From Ruegeria atlantica (GTDB lineage Bacteria; Pseudomonadota; Alphaproteobacteria; Rhodobacterales; Rhodobacteraceae), in contig NZ_WQCG01000006.1 of the NCBI RefSeq assembly GCF_013032505.1, positions 124,001 through 188,000 of the forward strand: DNA of 64,000 bases, written 5' to 3'. The translations under genes and the position numbers were made by a program. Under the pieces are notes generated by a model. It was not told the DNA's origin, did not search any database, and saw only the letters and a program-made list of their open reading frames with translations. The number at the start of each line of letters is the position of its first letter. The first letter of the stretch is position 1. Below are positions 35,678 to 45,236 of the stretch, piece by piece.

Positions 35678-37929
35678 CGGCGTTTGCGCTCGACCTTGCG
35701 CTTGATCTTGTCCTTCTTGCGCTTGGTGCTGACCGCCTTGCGCCGTGTACCCCGCTTGGCGGGTCCGCCCCGCCCCCTCGGTAGGGCCTGATCATCGATA
35801 GACAGCAGCTCCAGCTCTAGCCCTCCGGTGACCGGCGTCGCCTCGGTCAGACGCACGGTGACGCGCTGGCCGATGGCGATGATCAAACCGGTGTCTGATC
35901 CCATCAGTGTTCCCGCTTCGCGGTCGAAATGGAAAAACTCGCGCCCTAGTGATCGGACGGGGACCAGCCCATCTGCACCGGTTTCATCCATCTTCACAAA
36001 TGCGCCGAACCGGGCGATGCCACTGATACGGCCTGAGAATTCATTGCCCACACGCTCGCTCAGATATGCGGCAAGGTAGCGATCCGTCGTATCCCGTTCG
36101 GCCATCATTGAGCGGCGTTCGGTGTCCGAGATATGGGTTGCCGTTTCATCCAGGCGCGCGATTTCATCCTCGGTCAACCCGTCGTCACCCCAGCCATGCG
36201 CCGTGATCAGCGCTCGGTGCACGATCAAATCGGCATAGCGGCGGATTGGAGAGGTGAAATGCGCGTAGTTGCGCAAAGCCAACCCGAAATGGCCAAAATT
36301 CTCGGGGTTGTAATAGGCCTGCGCCATTGACCTAAGGGTGGTCAGGTTAATCAGCTCTGCATCCTCGGTCCCGGCGGCCGCGTTCAACAGCGCATTCAGG
36401 TGTCGGGTCTGCAGGACCTGCCCCTTAGCCAAATTCAATCCAGCAGCCTGAGCAGTCTCTCGCAGGCTTTCCAGCTTCTCTGGTGCGGGTTCTTCGTGCA
36501 CGCGGAACAGCAACGGGCGGCGTTTGGCAATCAGGGTCTCGGCAGCGGCGACATTGGCGAGGATCATAAACTCCTCGATCAGCTTGTGCGCATCTAGCCG
36601 GTCACGGAAGGCCACACTTTGAACCTCGCCCGCGTCGCTGAGAACGATCTTGCGTTCGGGCAAATCCAGCTCCAGCGGTTGCCGTTCCGCACGCGCTTTC
36701 TTAAGCGCGGCATAGGCGGAATAAAGCGGTTTCAAAACAGGCTCTAACAAAGGCCCCGTGCGGTCGTTGATATTGCCGTCGATTGCGTCTTGCACCTCGG
36801 CATAGTGCAGCGACGCGGCCGAGCGCATCAGCCCCCGCACAAAACGATGGCCGATCTTGTTTCCGTCCGCATCAATTTGCATCCGCACGGCAATACAGGC
36901 CCGCGGGACACCTTCGTGCAGCGAACACAGATCGCCCGACAGACGATCCGGCAGCATCGGCACAACCCGGTCAGGGAAATAACTGGAGTTGCCACGCTTG
37001 CGCGCCTCACGATCCAGCGCGGTGCCAGGCCGCACATAGGCTGCGACGTCGGCAATGGCGACCCAGATCACATGCCCGCCTGGGTTCTTGGGGTCATCGT
37101 CGGCATGGGCATAACAGGCATCATCATGATCGCGCGCGTCCGACGGGTCGATGGTCAGCAGCGGCATGTCCCGCAGATCTTCGCGGCCTTTCAGCCCGAC
37201 GGGTTTGGCCTTGTCAGCTTCGTCAATCACTTTGTCGGGGAAATCATCCGGAATGCCATGCTGGTGGATGGCTATCAGCGAAACGGCCTTGGGTGCAGAC
37301 GGATCGCCTAGCCGTTCCACGATACGCGCACGCGGCAAACCCATGCGGTTCTTTGGCCCGGCCTGTTCGGCTTCGACCAACTCGCCGTCCTTCGCACCCA
37401 GTACGGCACCGTCAGCAACCAGCCATTCGGTCTGCCCGGCTTTGTCGATTGGCACGATCCGCCCGCCTTCGGCCCCTTTGCGAAAGATGCCGACGATCTT
37501 GCGCGGGTTGGTTCCGATACGGCGTATCAGTCGTGCCTCATAATTGTGGTCTTCCTCATGCACCACGGTCAGGCGGGCCAGAATACGGTCGCCCTCACCC
37601 AAAGCAGGATCGCTGGCGCGGGTGATGATCAGAACAATGGGCTCGACGCCTTCGCCATGCCATTCCAAAGGCCGCGCGAACAGGTCGCCATCCGCATTCG
37701 GAGCCTTCACCTGCAGCACGCTGACCGGTGGCAGGCGGTCCGGGTCGCGATAGCTGCGCTTGCGCTTTTCCAGATGCCCCTCGGCCTCTAGCTCTTTCAG
37801 AATGCGTTTCAGATCGATCCGGTCCGCGCCCTTGATACCAAAGGCTTTGGCGATATCGCGTTTCGAGGTAAGGGTGGGGTTCGCCGAGATCCAATCGAGG
37901 ACCTCCTGCTTGGTGGGTATCCGAGTCAT
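35668..37929 (-). CDS. rnr: Ribonuclease R
   Basis: 753 residues. Domain order is helix-turn-helix-like N-terminus, cold-shock domains, RNB catalytic domain (LTIDPSDARDHDDACYAHAD, acidic residues that hold Mg2+; and HFTSPIRRYADLIVHRALI), S1 domain (GRISGIARFGAFVKMDETGA) and a basic Lys/Arg tail. It is a 3'-5' exoribonuclease that digests structured RNA, rRNA and mRNA. The tail KRKKDKIKRKVERKRRQR is typical for RNase R. Confidence 0.95.
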   Translation of the reverse strand: MTRIPTKQEVLDWISANPTLTSKRDIAKAFGIKGADRIDLKRILKELEAEGHLEKRKRSYRDPDRLPPVSVLQVKAPNADGDLFARPLEWHGEGVEPIVLIITRASDPALGEGDRILARLTVVHEEDHNYEARLIRRIGTNPRKIVGIFRKGAEGGRIVPIDKAGQTEWLVADGAVLGAKDGELVEAEQAGPKNRMGLPRARIVERLGDPSAPKAVSLIAIHQHGIPDDFPDKVIDEADKAKPVGLKGREDLRDMPLLTIDPSDARDHDDACYAHADDDPKNPGGHVIWVAIADVAAYVRPGTALDREARKRGNSSYFPDRVVPMLPDRLSGDLCSLHEGVPRACIAVRMQIDADGNKIGHRFVRGLMRSAASLHYAEVQDAIDGNINDRTGPLLEPVLKPLYSAYAALKKARAERQPLELDLPERKIVLSDAGEVQSVAFRDRLDAHKLIEEFMILANVAAAETLIAKRRPLLFRVHEEPAPEKLESLRETAQAAGLNLAKGQVLQTRHLNALLNAAAGTEDAELINLTTLRSMAQAYYNPENFGHFGLALRNYAHFTSPIRRYADLIVHRALITAHGWGDDGLTEDEIARLDETATHISDTERRSMMAERDTTDRYLAAYLSERVGNEFSGRISGIARFGAFVKMDETGADGLVPVRSLGREFFHFDREAGTLMGSDTGLIIAIGQRVTVRLTEATPVTGGLELELLSIDDQALPRGRGGPAKRGTRRKAVSTKRKKDKIKRKVERKRRQR

Positions 37930-37975
37930 ACTTCCGGCCTATCACGGGTATGCGACGGCGTCATGATCAAAAAGC

Positions 37976-38551
37976 TCAGGGTCTCAGGTCGGCCACCGTA
38001 TCAACGTCGCGCAGATGGTCCAGCAATCCGACACGACACCCCGGAACCGAGGCCAAAGTGTCGGCCAGGGCGGTTTCGGTAGACCAGCGCACATTACGAA
38101 ACAAGCTGTTCGGCAACGCCCCGTATCGTTGGGCACCTACCAGCCAATAGCCCCCGTCCGGCGCAGGGCCAAAAACGAATTGCGACCGCCCCAATTCCTT
38201 GAAGGCCCGTGCGACATGCTGCGATGTGATCCCGGGAATATCCGCACCGATCAGACAAACAGGCCCATGTGGCATCCCGCGTAGCATACGCCCCATACGA
38301 TCGCCCAGATCGCCATGCCCTTGAGCCGCGCGAGGCAGGTCAACGGGCCAGATGCGGCTGGTCAGACCTTCGCGATCCGGGGCAACGGCAAGCACAATCT
38401 GCCAGCGTGGGTCTCGCAAACGCCGGATCAGCGCGCGTGTCTGATGGCGGAACCACCATGCAGCACCAACCATGCCGATGTCGCGCCCCAGCCGTGTCTT
38501 GACCCGACCCGGGCGGGGTTCTTTCACCATGATGACCAATGTTCGTTGCAT
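37976..38551 (-). CDS. DUF2064 / TIGR04282 glycosyltransferase-like protein
   Basis: 191 residues with a GT-A-like nucleotide-binding start (MVKEPRPGRVKTRLGRDIG), the acidic GADIPGIT turn and FGPAPDGGYWLVGA, marks of the TIGR04282 family (selenodomain-associated transferase 1). Its biochemical function is not settled; a sugar-nucleotide or molybdopterin-like transferase has been proposed for the fold. It lies three bases past the dapE stop on the same strand, probably co-transcribed. Confidence 0.8.
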   Translation of the reverse strand: MQRTLVIMVKEPRPGRVKTRLGRDIGMVGAAWWFRHQTRALIRRLRDPRWQIVLAVAPDREGLTSRIWPVDLPRAAQGHGDLGDRMGRMLRGMPHGPVCLIGADIPGITSQHVARAFKELGRSQFVFGPAPDGGYWLVGAQRYGALPNSLFRNVRWSTETALADTLASVPGCRVGLLDHLRDVDTVADLRP

Positions 38552-38554
38552 GGG

Positions 38555-39694
38555 TCAGACGAAATAGTCCCGAAGGATACGCGTGTAGATCGCCTTGAGC
38601 TGTTCGATCTGCGCCACCTCGACGCATTCATCGACCTGATGCATTGTTCGGCCGACGAGACCAAACTCAACAACCGGGCAGTGGTTTTTCACAAACCGCG
38701 CATCCGAGGTACCACCCGTTGTCGACATTTCGGGCTGAACACCGGTTTCGGCTTCGATCGATTTCGCGACCAGATCAGACAGAGGACCCGGCGGAGTGAG
38801 AAAGCTTTCACCAGAGATCTTGATGCAGACGTCGACCTCGACATCGTAGGCGTCAGCCACCGCCTTGGCTTCCGCCTTCAGCCAATCGCTGAGGCTGGCA
38901 CCCGAATGCAGATCGTTAAAGCGAATGTTCACCGCCCCGGTACATTGCGCGGGGATAACGTTGGTTGCTTGGTTGCCTGTGTCAATGTTCACAACAGCGA
39001 GGGTTGAGGCATCGAAATGGTCCGATCCCTGGTCCAGTTCATGGCTGGCCAATTGATGCATCAACCGCGCCATGGCCGGCAGAGGGTTCTTGGCCCGATG
39101 CGGATAAGCCGAATGTCCCTGTACCCCGGTCACGGTAAACCAGGCGGTCATCGAGCCGCGCCGTCCGATCTTCATCATCTCGCCCATTGTGTTGGGACAG
39201 GTCGGCTCTCCTACCAAACAGACGGACATGCGCTCCCCGACCTCAGACATGTAATCAAGCAGTGCCGTTGTGCCATCCACGGCGTCACCCTCTTCGTCGC
39301 CCGTGATCGCAAGAATGATCGCCCCATCCGGTGGTGTGTCGCGCACAAAGTCCACAGCTGCAGCCGCAAAGGCTGCCACGCCGGATTTCATGTCCGTGGC
39401 CCCGCGCCCGTACATCACGCCTTCGCGGATTTCTGCACCAAACGGGGACATCGTCCAGGCCGCCTCATCTCCGACCGGGACAACATCGGTATGTCCGTTG
39501 AATCCAAAGCTGCGCGGATGCTCTTTCGCCCCCCACCGCGCATATAGATTGCTAACATCACCCCGGTCCACACGGGTGCAATCAAACCCTGCCGCCGACA
39601 ATACCTGCTCCAGCAACACAAGCGCGCCGCCTTCCTCAGGTGTGACTGATGGGCAACGGATCAGGTCCGCCGTCAATTTCACCGGATCTGTCAT
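38555..39694 (-). CDS. dapE: Succinyl-diaminopimelate desuccinylase
   Basis: 379 residues, dinuclear zinc peptidase M20 family. Metal ligands are visible in [22 protein letters not shown], the Glu pair in [15 protein letters not shown], and the C-terminal His in [11 protein letters not shown]. DapE hydrolyses N-succinyl-LL-diaminopimelate in lysine and peptidoglycan synthesis. dapD, the enzyme that makes the succinylated intermediate, is 2 kb away on the same strand, so this organism uses the succinylase route. Confidence 0.95.
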   Translation of the reverse strand: MTDPVKLTADLIRCPSVTPEEGGALVLLEQVLSAAGFDCTRVDRGDVSNLYARWGAKEHPRSFGFNGHTDVVPVGDEAAWTMSPFGAEIREGVMYGRGATDMKSGVAAFAAAAVDFVRDTPPDGAIILAITGDEEGDAVDGTTALLDYMSEVGERMSVCLVGEPTCPNTMGEMMKIGRRGSMTAWFTVTGVQGHSAYPHRAKNPLPAMARLMHQLASHELDQGSDHFDASTLAVVNIDTGNQATNVIPAQCTGAVNIRFNDLHSGASLSDWLKAEAKAVADAYDVEVDVCIKISGESFLTPPGPLSDLVAKSIEAETGVQPEMSTTGGTSDARFVKNHCPVVEFGLVGRTMHQVDECVEVAQIEQLKAIYTRILRDYFV

Positions 39695-39903
39695 TTCTGG
39701 GCCCTTTTGGTTCGTTCATGCGCAGGATCGTGCACAGATTCAACGAATTGGGCCAATTGCCAACCCCTGACCACGGGAATCCGGACGCTTTTTCGCGCAT
39801 CTCTCGAATTGACACCCCAATAAAACATGGCGGTTTACCTAGCGGCCACCTTGCCGTGCCTTTCAAATCTGCGTTAGAGGCCCGCGAAACAGGTGAATTG
39901 ACG

Positions 39904-40962
39904 ATGACACGCGCGCTTCTCGTATGGGTCTGCCTGACTTTCGCCGTTCTTGCACAGCAAAGCCAGGCGCAGACGCTTTCGGTCACGACCGTGACCCGCC
40001 CCCCGTTTTCCTATGCCGAGGACGGAGCCCAAACCGGTTTTTCAATGGATCTGTTGCAGGCTCTGGCCGAGGCGCTGAATTGGGGCTACTCGGTCGACAG
40101 GGTCGAAGCGTTCGGCGATATGCTGAGTGCCGTGCAGGATGGAACTGCGGATCTGGCGGTCGCGAACATCTCGATCACGGCCGCGCGAGAAACGCAGATG
40201 GACTTTAGCCAGCCCATTTTTGAAGCCGGCCTGCAGATCATGGTTCCCTCGGATGCGGCGCGCAGACCATCGCTGCTGCACGCATTGCTGTCTGTTGAAC
40301 TGTTCATCGCCATCGGTCTGGCCTTTGCGATCCTGCTTGGCGGCGGGATGCTGATGTGGGGGTTTGAACGTCGCGCCCAGCCCTATTTCGACCGCAAGCT
40401 GAACGAAGCATGGTTCCCGTCTTTCTGGTGGGCTTTGAATCTCGTGGTCAATGGCGGGTTCGAAGAACGCATGCCACGCACGCCGTTCGGGCGTTTGCTG
40501 GGCGTGGTTCTGGTTGTGTCTTCGCTATTCATCGTATCGGTCTTCACCGCGCGCATCACCTCGGTCATGACCGTGGACGCCATCAGCGGCAACGTGAACT
40601 CGGTCAATGATCTGTACGGCAAACAGGTGGGAACGATCTCGAACTCGACCGCAGCAAATTTCCTGAACCGGCGCGAGATCGAATTTGCCGGTTATGAAAA
40701 TCTGGACGATATGCTGGCCGCATTCCAGGACAAGGAACTCGACGCCGTCGTCTTTGACGCGCCGATCCTGTCTTACTATGCAGCGCATGAGGGACGCCGG
40801 ATCGCATCCATGACAGGCGGCATTTTCCTGCGCGAGAATTACGGGATCGCCTTCCCGACCGGCTCACCTTTGGTCGAGGACGTAAACCAGGCTCTGCTCG
40901 CGCTGCGCGAAGACGGCACCTATGACGAGATCTACCGCAAGTGGTTCGGGGTGCGGAACTAA
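39904..40962 (+). CDS. GluR0-like periplasmic binding domain/ligand-gated channel protein
   Basis: 352 residues. After a signal peptide (ending about residue 23) comes the first lobe of a solute-binding domain ([20 protein letters not shown]). A membrane insert follows: TM1 about 130-152, a re-entrant pore helix about 173-186, TM2 about 197-217. The second lobe ([20 protein letters not shown]) then completes the clamshell. This S1-TM1-P-TM2-S2 order is that of bacterial ionotropic glutamate receptors. The pore reads [20 protein letters not shown], where GluR0 has the potassium filter TVGYGD. The ligand is probably an amino acid. The ATG at 39904 is chosen because the signal peptide starts there. 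Confidence 0.75.
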   Translation: MTRALLVWVCLTFAVLAQQSQAQTLSVTTVTRPPFSYAEDGAQTGFSMDLLQALAEALNWGYSVDRVEAFGDMLSAVQDGTADLAVANISITAARETQMDFSQPIFEAGLQIMVPSDAARRPSLLHALLSVELFIAIGLAFAILLGGGMLMWGFERRAQPYFDRKLNEAWFPSFWWALNLVVNGGFEERMPRTPFGRLLGVVLVVSSLFIVSVFTARITSVMTVDAISGNVNSVNDLYGKQVGTISNSTAANFLNRREIEFAGYENLDDMLAAFQDKELDAVVFDAPILSYYAAHEGRRIASMTGGIFLRENYGIAFPTGSPLVEDVNQALLALREDGTYDEIYRKWFGVRN

Positions 40963-41303
40963 GCCGGCTCCTCATCCCCGAAAAACGGGGTCATTTGCGC
41001 CACGATAACGGCGTTTTCGTCCAGCGCCCGTTGCATCAGGGCGCGTTCGTCAGGGTCGATATCATGACCTTGCGCTTCACGCTCGGCCAGGGTTCCGTAT
41101 CCAGTGACATCCAGAGGCGCAGTGTCAGCTTGTTTCAAAATCGCCACTGTCTCGCGCACGGCCTCGGCCTCGTCCACACCGCTGGCAAAACACATAAGCG
41201 CCGCCCCGGTCGCACCTTCGGGCAGACCGTCGCCCTCTTTGCGGCCAATCTGAACGAGCAATGTATAGACTTGCTGACGGGACGGTTTCTTTTGCTTTTC
41301 CAT
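40959..41303 (-). CDS. Conserved hypothetical protein
   Basis: 114 residues from the ATG at 41303 ([20 protein letters not shown]), mostly helical, acidic at the C-terminus ([12 protein letters not shown]). The frame stays open further upstream, but that part looks like the complement of the cupin gene and of the intergenic region. I do not recognise a family. It is divergent from the cupin gene and converges with the channel gene, overlapping by four bases. No signal peptide or membrane span, so likely cytosolic. Confidence 0.6.
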   Translation of the reverse strand: MEKQKKPSRQQVYTLLVQIGRKEGDGLPEGATGAALMCFASGVDEAEAVRETVAILKQADTAPLDVTGYGTLAEREAQGHDIDPDERALMQRALDENAVIVAQMTPFFGDEEPA

Positions 41304-41420
41304 GCAGGGGGCCATAGCCGCGCACCTGTCCGTGGTCAAGCAGCCAGCCAATTGCAAGGCGATGAATGGATGGCCATAGTGGCGTAGCTTTTTATCGCCA
41401 ACACACCAAAGGACGTTTCT

Positions 41421-41756
41421 ATGACCTATCCTGATTTCATCACAGATTTCCCAAGCCTCGACGTGCCATTCCCCGAGGACGTCGTTCAAACCGCGGTCAT
41501 CCGATCAGATGCGGGTTTGGTGGCGTTCTTCACCTTCCTGCAGGATTTCGAACTGCCGCCGCATTCGCACAAAGCGCAATGGGGCACGGTGGTTGAAGGC
41601 GAGATTGAACTAACTATTGGCGGAGAAACCAGGACCTATCGCCCCGGCGACAGTTACTCGATCCCGTCTGGTGTCGAACATGGCGGAAAAATCAAGGCGG
41701 GTTCGCGGGTGATCGACGTGTTTGAGGAGCCTGATCGCTATCCGGTCAAAGGCTAA
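41421..41756 (+). CDS. Cupin-domain protein
   Basis: 111 residues, single cupin barrel. Motif 1 is PPHSHKAQWGTVVEGEIEL and motif 2 is SYSIPSGVEHGG, giving the His-His-Glu-His metal site pattern common in the superfamily. Such proteins act as small dioxygenases, isomerases or binding domains; nothing specific is indicated. It stands alone between convergent or divergent genes, and its 3' side shares a hairpin with dapD. Confidence 0.8.
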   Translation: MTYPDFITDFPSLDVPFPEDVVQTAVIRSDAGLVAFFTFLQDFELPPHSHKAQWGTVVEGEIELTIGGETRTYRPGDSYSIPSGVEHGGKIKAGSRVIDVFEEPDRYPVKG

Positions 41757-41764
41757 ACAAAAAA

Positions 41765-41791
41765 GGGCTGCAGCGGTATACGCTACAGCCC
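41765..41791 (-). terminator. Bidirectional terminator between the cupin gene and dapD
   Basis: GGGCTGCAGCG (41765-41775) with CGCTACAGCCC (41781-41791), 11 positions with one mismatch and a 5-base loop. On the minus strand it is followed by a run of six T, fitting dapD best; on the plus strand the tail is weaker. Confidence 0.85.
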
Positions 41792-41812
41792 CGTTTCAAA
41801 TCTGCGCTTACT

Positions 41813-42640
41813 TTAGTCGCGCAGCAATTCGTTGATCCCGGTTTTCGAACGCGTTTTCTCATCGACGCGCTTCACGATCACGGCGCAGTACAGGCTGACG
41901 TTGTTCTTCGACGGCATCGAACCCGCGACAACCACCGAATAGGGCGGTACTTCGCCATACATAACTTCACCGGTTTCGCGATCGACGATCTTGGTCGACT
42001 TGCCGATGAACACGCCCATGCCCAGAACCGAACCTTCGCGGACGATACAGCCTTCGACCACTTCCGAGCGTGCGCCGATAAAGCAGTTGTCTTCGATGAT
42101 GGTCGGGCCAGCCTGCATTGGTTCCAGAACACCACCGATACCGACGCCACCCGACAGGTGCACGTTTTTTCCGATCTGCGCGCAGGAGCCAACGGTGGCC
42201 CAGGTATCGACCATGGTGCCTTCGTCTACATATGCGCCGAGGTTTACGAAGGACGGCATCAAAACCACGCCCGGTGCGACATAGGCCGATTTACGGACGA
42301 CACAGTTCGGAACCGCGCGAAAACCGGCGGCGCGCCATTGGTTTTCACCCCAACCGGCGAACTTGCTGTCCACCTTGTCCCACCAGCCGCCTTCCTGCGG
42401 ACCACCGGTCTGGATTTCCATGTCCTTGATGCGGAAGCCCAGCAGAACAGCCTTCTTGGCCCACTGGTTCACGTGCCAATCACCGCTCTCCAGCTTTTCA
42501 GCAACCCGCAACGTGCCGCTGTCCAGCGCGTTCAGTGTGTCTTCGATCGCTTCACGTTGTTCGCCGGTGGTGGCGGGTGTGATGGTGTCGCGCGCCTCCC
42601 AGGCGGCTTCGATAGCGGTTTCCAGTTGCGCGTTGGACAT
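41813..42640 (-). CDS. dapD: 2,3,4,5-tetrahydropyridine-2,6-dicarboxylate N-succinyltransferase
   Basis: 275 residues. The left-handed beta-helix hexapeptide repeats are clear ([40 protein letters not shown]). DapD transfers succinate from succinyl-CoA to tetrahydrodipicolinate in lysine/DAP synthesis; dapE is nearby. Length and the C-terminal [10 protein letters not shown] match the family. A terminator lies right after it. Confidence 0.95.
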   Translation of the reverse strand: MSNAQLETAIEAAWEARDTITPATTGEQREAIEDTLNALDSGTLRVAEKLESGDWHVNQWAKKAVLLGFRIKDMEIQTGGPQEGGWWDKVDSKFAGWGENQWRAAGFRAVPNCVVRKSAYVAPGVVLMPSFVNLGAYVDEGTMVDTWATVGSCAQIGKNVHLSGGVGIGGVLEPMQAGPTIIEDNCFIGARSEVVEGCIVREGSVLGMGVFIGKSTKIVDRETGEVMYGEVPPYSVVVAGSMPSKNNVSLYCAVIVKRVDEKTRSKTGINELLRD

Positions 42641-42690
42641 CGGAGGGCTCCCTGCAGAATCTGTTCACGTTTGTTTGGCCTATACGCAAC

Positions 42691-42706
42691 TGCACCTCGT
42701 GGTGCA
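42691..42706. repeat. Small palindrome between dapD and the GntR gene
   Basis: TGCACC, TCGT, GGTGCA (42691-42706), a 6-bp stem with a four-base loop in the 109-bp gap. It could end the GntR transcript or belong to the dapD promoter; no T-run follows. Confidence 0.3.
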
Positions 42707-42749
42707 ATGCGACGCAGAAGGTATGATTTGCGGCTTGGTTTGCCTGAGT

Positions 42750-43349
42750 TCAGCTTGCGCGACGGATATGACGCGTCAGAATGGCTGTTGCCGTGGATGC
42801 GTCCTTGCGCTTGAGCGCCTGAACGATCGCCGCGTGATCATTATCAGCCCGATGCACCCACTTGGGACGCCAGTGGGCAAACAGGTGACGCGCGCCGGCA
42901 ATATGCAGGTCGTCGATCGCATGCAGCAGACGAGGCAAACCACAGGGCGTCAGGATCGAACGGTGAAAAGCGCGATTGCAGGCTTCCCACTCGGGCATTG
43001 TTTGCGCGGCATCACAGGCGACCCGGGCGTCATCCGCCACTTTGAGGGCAGCGGGCGTCATGTTCTGTACAGAATGCTGCAATGCCAGCGATTCCAGCGC
43101 GACGCGCATTTCGACCACTTCGCGCACTTCTGCCGGGTCCAGCGCCGAAACACGCATACCGCGGCGCGGCTCACTTTGGGCCAACCCGTGCGCTTGCAAG
43201 CGCAGCAAAGCCTCTCGCACCGGAACATGGCTGGTTTCAAAGGCCCGCGCGATGTGATCCTGACGCAGTTTTTCACCGGCCGACAGTTCGCCGGTGATAA
43301 TCTTTTGGCTCAGGTTTTGGTAGATTGTGTCAGCGATCGTCGTGGTCAT
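42750..43349 (-). CDS. GntR-family regulator (FCD type)
   Basis: 199 residues. The helix-turn-helix is LGQ-like here as HIARAFETSHVPVREALLRLQ (residues 32-52), followed by an FCD domain with FHRSILTPCG and a C-terminal His-rich helix (LTRHIRRAS). Together with the dehydratase upstream of it on the same strand (44 bp gap) it probably forms an operon, and it may regulate amino-acid breakdown. An AT-rich inverted repeat sits just before its start. Confidence 0.85.
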   Translation of the reverse strand: MTTTIADTIYQNLSQKIITGELSAGEKLRQDHIARAFETSHVPVREALLRLQAHGLAQSEPRRGMRVSALDPAEVREVVEMRVALESLALQHSVQNMTPAALKVADDARVACDAAQTMPEWEACNRAFHRSILTPCGLPRLLHAIDDLHIAGARHLFAHWRPKWVHRADNDHAAIVQALKRKDASTATAILTRHIRRAS

Positions 43350-43350
43350 A

Positions 43351-43366
43351 GATTATCTATAAAATC
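43351..43366. promoter_or_regulatory. AT-rich imperfect palindrome at the GntR gene start
   Basis: GATTATCTATAAAATC (43351-43366) reads as GATT...AATC with a central TATA-like core, immediately upstream of the GntR ATG at 43349. Possible autoregulatory site; arms are short. Confidence 0.3.
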
Positions 43367-43393
43367 ACTAACCACCTTCCACAAGGCGATAAT

Positions 43394-44311
43394 TTACTCC
43401 ATCAACGGGTCCGGGGCTATATTTCCACCACAAATCAGAACAGCCACGCGTTCGTCCGGTTCAGGCTTATATGCACCCGAGGTCAAGGCCGCCAACGCAG
43501 TCGCCCCGGCCGGTTCGACCAATATGCGATGGGTTTGCCAAAGCAACTTTTGCGCACTGGCAATCGCAACGTCTGACACAAGAACAGACGTCATTCCCTG
43601 CGCAAGATCGAAACAAATCCCTCCGATCCGACGCGCGCCCAGCGCATTGGCGGCAATCCCGGATACAGAAACATCCACCGGCTCACCTACCCGCAGCGCA
43701 GCATTCAGCGCACAGGAGGTTTCCGGCTCTACCGCCACGACCTTGCGCGCACCGTCAAACCAACCCAAGGCCCCGGCGATCAGGCCGCCGCCTCCCACGG
43801 CAATCAGTACGGTGTCGGCCTGTAGTCCCTGCGCCTCCCATTCCGCAAAGCACGTCCCCTGTCCGGCCACCGTTGCGGGTGCATCATAGGCGTGGATTTG
43901 CATCGCACCGGTGGTGGACTCATGCGCCTTGGCCTCGCTCAGGGCGTTGGCATATTCGCCCTTTACCACTGTCAAATCTGCACCTGCTTGTTCGATCAGG
44001 GCAATTTTCGAAGGTCCGGCAAGGTCCGGCACGAAAATCTTGGCCGGATAACCCAGCGTTTGCGCAGCATACGCTGCTGCCGCGCCATGATTGCCGCCTG
44101 AAGCGGCCACGACGCCAGCCGTTGGCACATCCATACTGAGCAGCGTGTTAAACGCCCCGCGTGCCTTGAAGCTGCCCGTGTGCTGCATATGCTCGAGCTT
44201 CATTTCGACCGGATGATCCAACCCAGGTACCCGGCTTTCAATCACCGGTGTCACCTGCGCATAGCCATCGATCCGGTTGGCTGCGGCGGAAATTTCACTC
44301 TTCCAATTCAT
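43394..44311 (-). CDS. Serine/threonine dehydratase-like PLP enzyme (fold type II)
   Basis: 305 residues. The PLP lysine is in HTGSFKARGAFN (about residue 49), the phosphate loop is SGGNHGAAAAYAA and a second Gly-rich loop is AVGGGGLIAGAL. These are features of threonine/serine dehydratase and related racemases, which turn Thr or Ser into keto acids and ammonia. The GntR gene follows on the same strand. There is no regulatory C-terminal domain, so it is of the catabolic kind; hydroxyaspartate or diaminopropionate use cannot be excluded. Confidence 0.85.
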   Translation of the reverse strand: MNWKSEISAAANRIDGYAQVTPVIESRVPGLDHPVEMKLEHMQHTGSFKARGAFNTLLSMDVPTAGVVAASGGNHGAAAAYAAQTLGYPAKIFVPDLAGPSKIALIEQAGADLTVVKGEYANALSEAKAHESTTGAMQIHAYDAPATVAGQGTCFAEWEAQGLQADTVLIAVGGGGLIAGALGWFDGARKVVAVEPETSCALNAALRVGEPVDVSVSGIAANALGARRIGGICFDLAQGMTSVLVSDVAIASAQKLLWQTHRILVEPAGATALAALTSGAYKPEPDERVAVLICGGNIAPDPLME

Positions 44312-44390
44312 TCTTGTTCTTCCGTGACTGGCACTCTGCCCGCGAACCCTATAGCTGTTTTATCAACACGCAAGCAGGGAACCATCACCA

Positions 44391-45233
44391 ATGAGAGAAG
44401 ACCGCCTCAGCCCTTTCCGCGACGCGCAGACCGACCGCTCGACCGCGAGGGAGGTGCCGGACACGCCGCAGACGCGTTCACCCGCCTATCGCCTTGCCTT
44501 TGCGGACGATGATTTCCTGTGCCGGGATGAGCTGCGCCCCGTGCGCCTGCAGCTGGAATTGCTGAAGCCCGAGATGATCATGACCGAGCGTGAGATCACC
44601 TCGACCATCGTCATGTTTGGTGGCGCGCGCATCCCTGAACCTTCGCAGAAACACACCGCGCGTACCCAGACTCTGGCCGACCTGTCTGAGTATTACGACG
44701 AAGCGCGGGAATTTGCCCGGCTGATGACCGAGAAATCCAATGAAACCGGCTGCCGCGAGAACGTGATCGTAACAGGCGGCGGCCCCGGGGTTATGGAGGC
44801 TGGAAATCGCGGCGCACAGGATGCCGGTGGCTGCTCCATCGGCCTGAACATCGTGCTGCCGCACGAGCAGGCACCGAACCTTTATGTGACGCCTGACCTC
44901 AGCTTCAACTTCCACTACTTCGCCATCCGCAAGATGCATTTCCTGATGCGTGCCCGCGCCATCACCATCTTCCCCGGCGGGTTCGGGACTATGGACGAGC
45001 TGTTCGAATCCCTGACCTTGATTCAAACCGGCCGCATGGAGCGCGTTCCCTTCCTGCTATTCGGCCGCGAATTCTGGGAAAAGGTCATCAACTGGGAGGC
45101 TCTGGCGGACGCAGGCACCATCTCGGACGAGGATCTGGACCTGTTCCGCTTTGTCGACACCGCGCAAGAGGCGGTCGAAATCATTGAAAACTGGGAGCCC
45201 GCCCCACCCCGTGACGAAATTCCGGGACGCTAG
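44391..45233 (+). CDS. LOG family protein (cytokinin riboside phosphate phosphoribohydrolase-like)
   Basis: 280 residues with the two family motifs GGGPGVMEAGNRGA and PGGFGTMDELFE. LOG enzymes release ribose 5-phosphate from nucleoside monophosphates; the bacterial role may be nucleotide salvage rather than hormone synthesis. The about 75-residue N-terminal extension is common in proteobacterial members. It is followed after three bases by a Cys/Met-type PLP gene. Confidence 0.88.
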   Translation: MREDRLSPFRDAQTDRSTAREVPDTPQTRSPAYRLAFADDDFLCRDELRPVRLQLELLKPEMIMTEREITSTIVMFGGARIPEPSQKHTARTQTLADLSEYYDEAREFARLMTEKSNETGCRENVIVTGGGPGVMEAGNRGAQDAGGCSIGLNIVLPHEQAPNLYVTPDLSFNFHYFAIRKMHFLMRARAITIFPGGFGTMDELFESLTLIQTGRMERVPFLLFGREFWEKVINWEALADAGTISDEDLDLFRFVDTAQEAVEIIENWEPAPPRDEIPGR

Positions 45234-45236
45234 ACC

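Noticed and set aside
40976..40990. CCCCG/CGGGG hairpin at the end of the hypothetical gene 40959-41303
   Set aside because: Only 5 bp and inside coding sequence; not enough for a terminator call.
42363..43889. Open frame of about 508 codons on the + strand over dapD, the GntR gene and the dehydratase
   Set aside because: It crosses three well-supported minus-strand genes and their gaps, and its protein has no recognisable domain.
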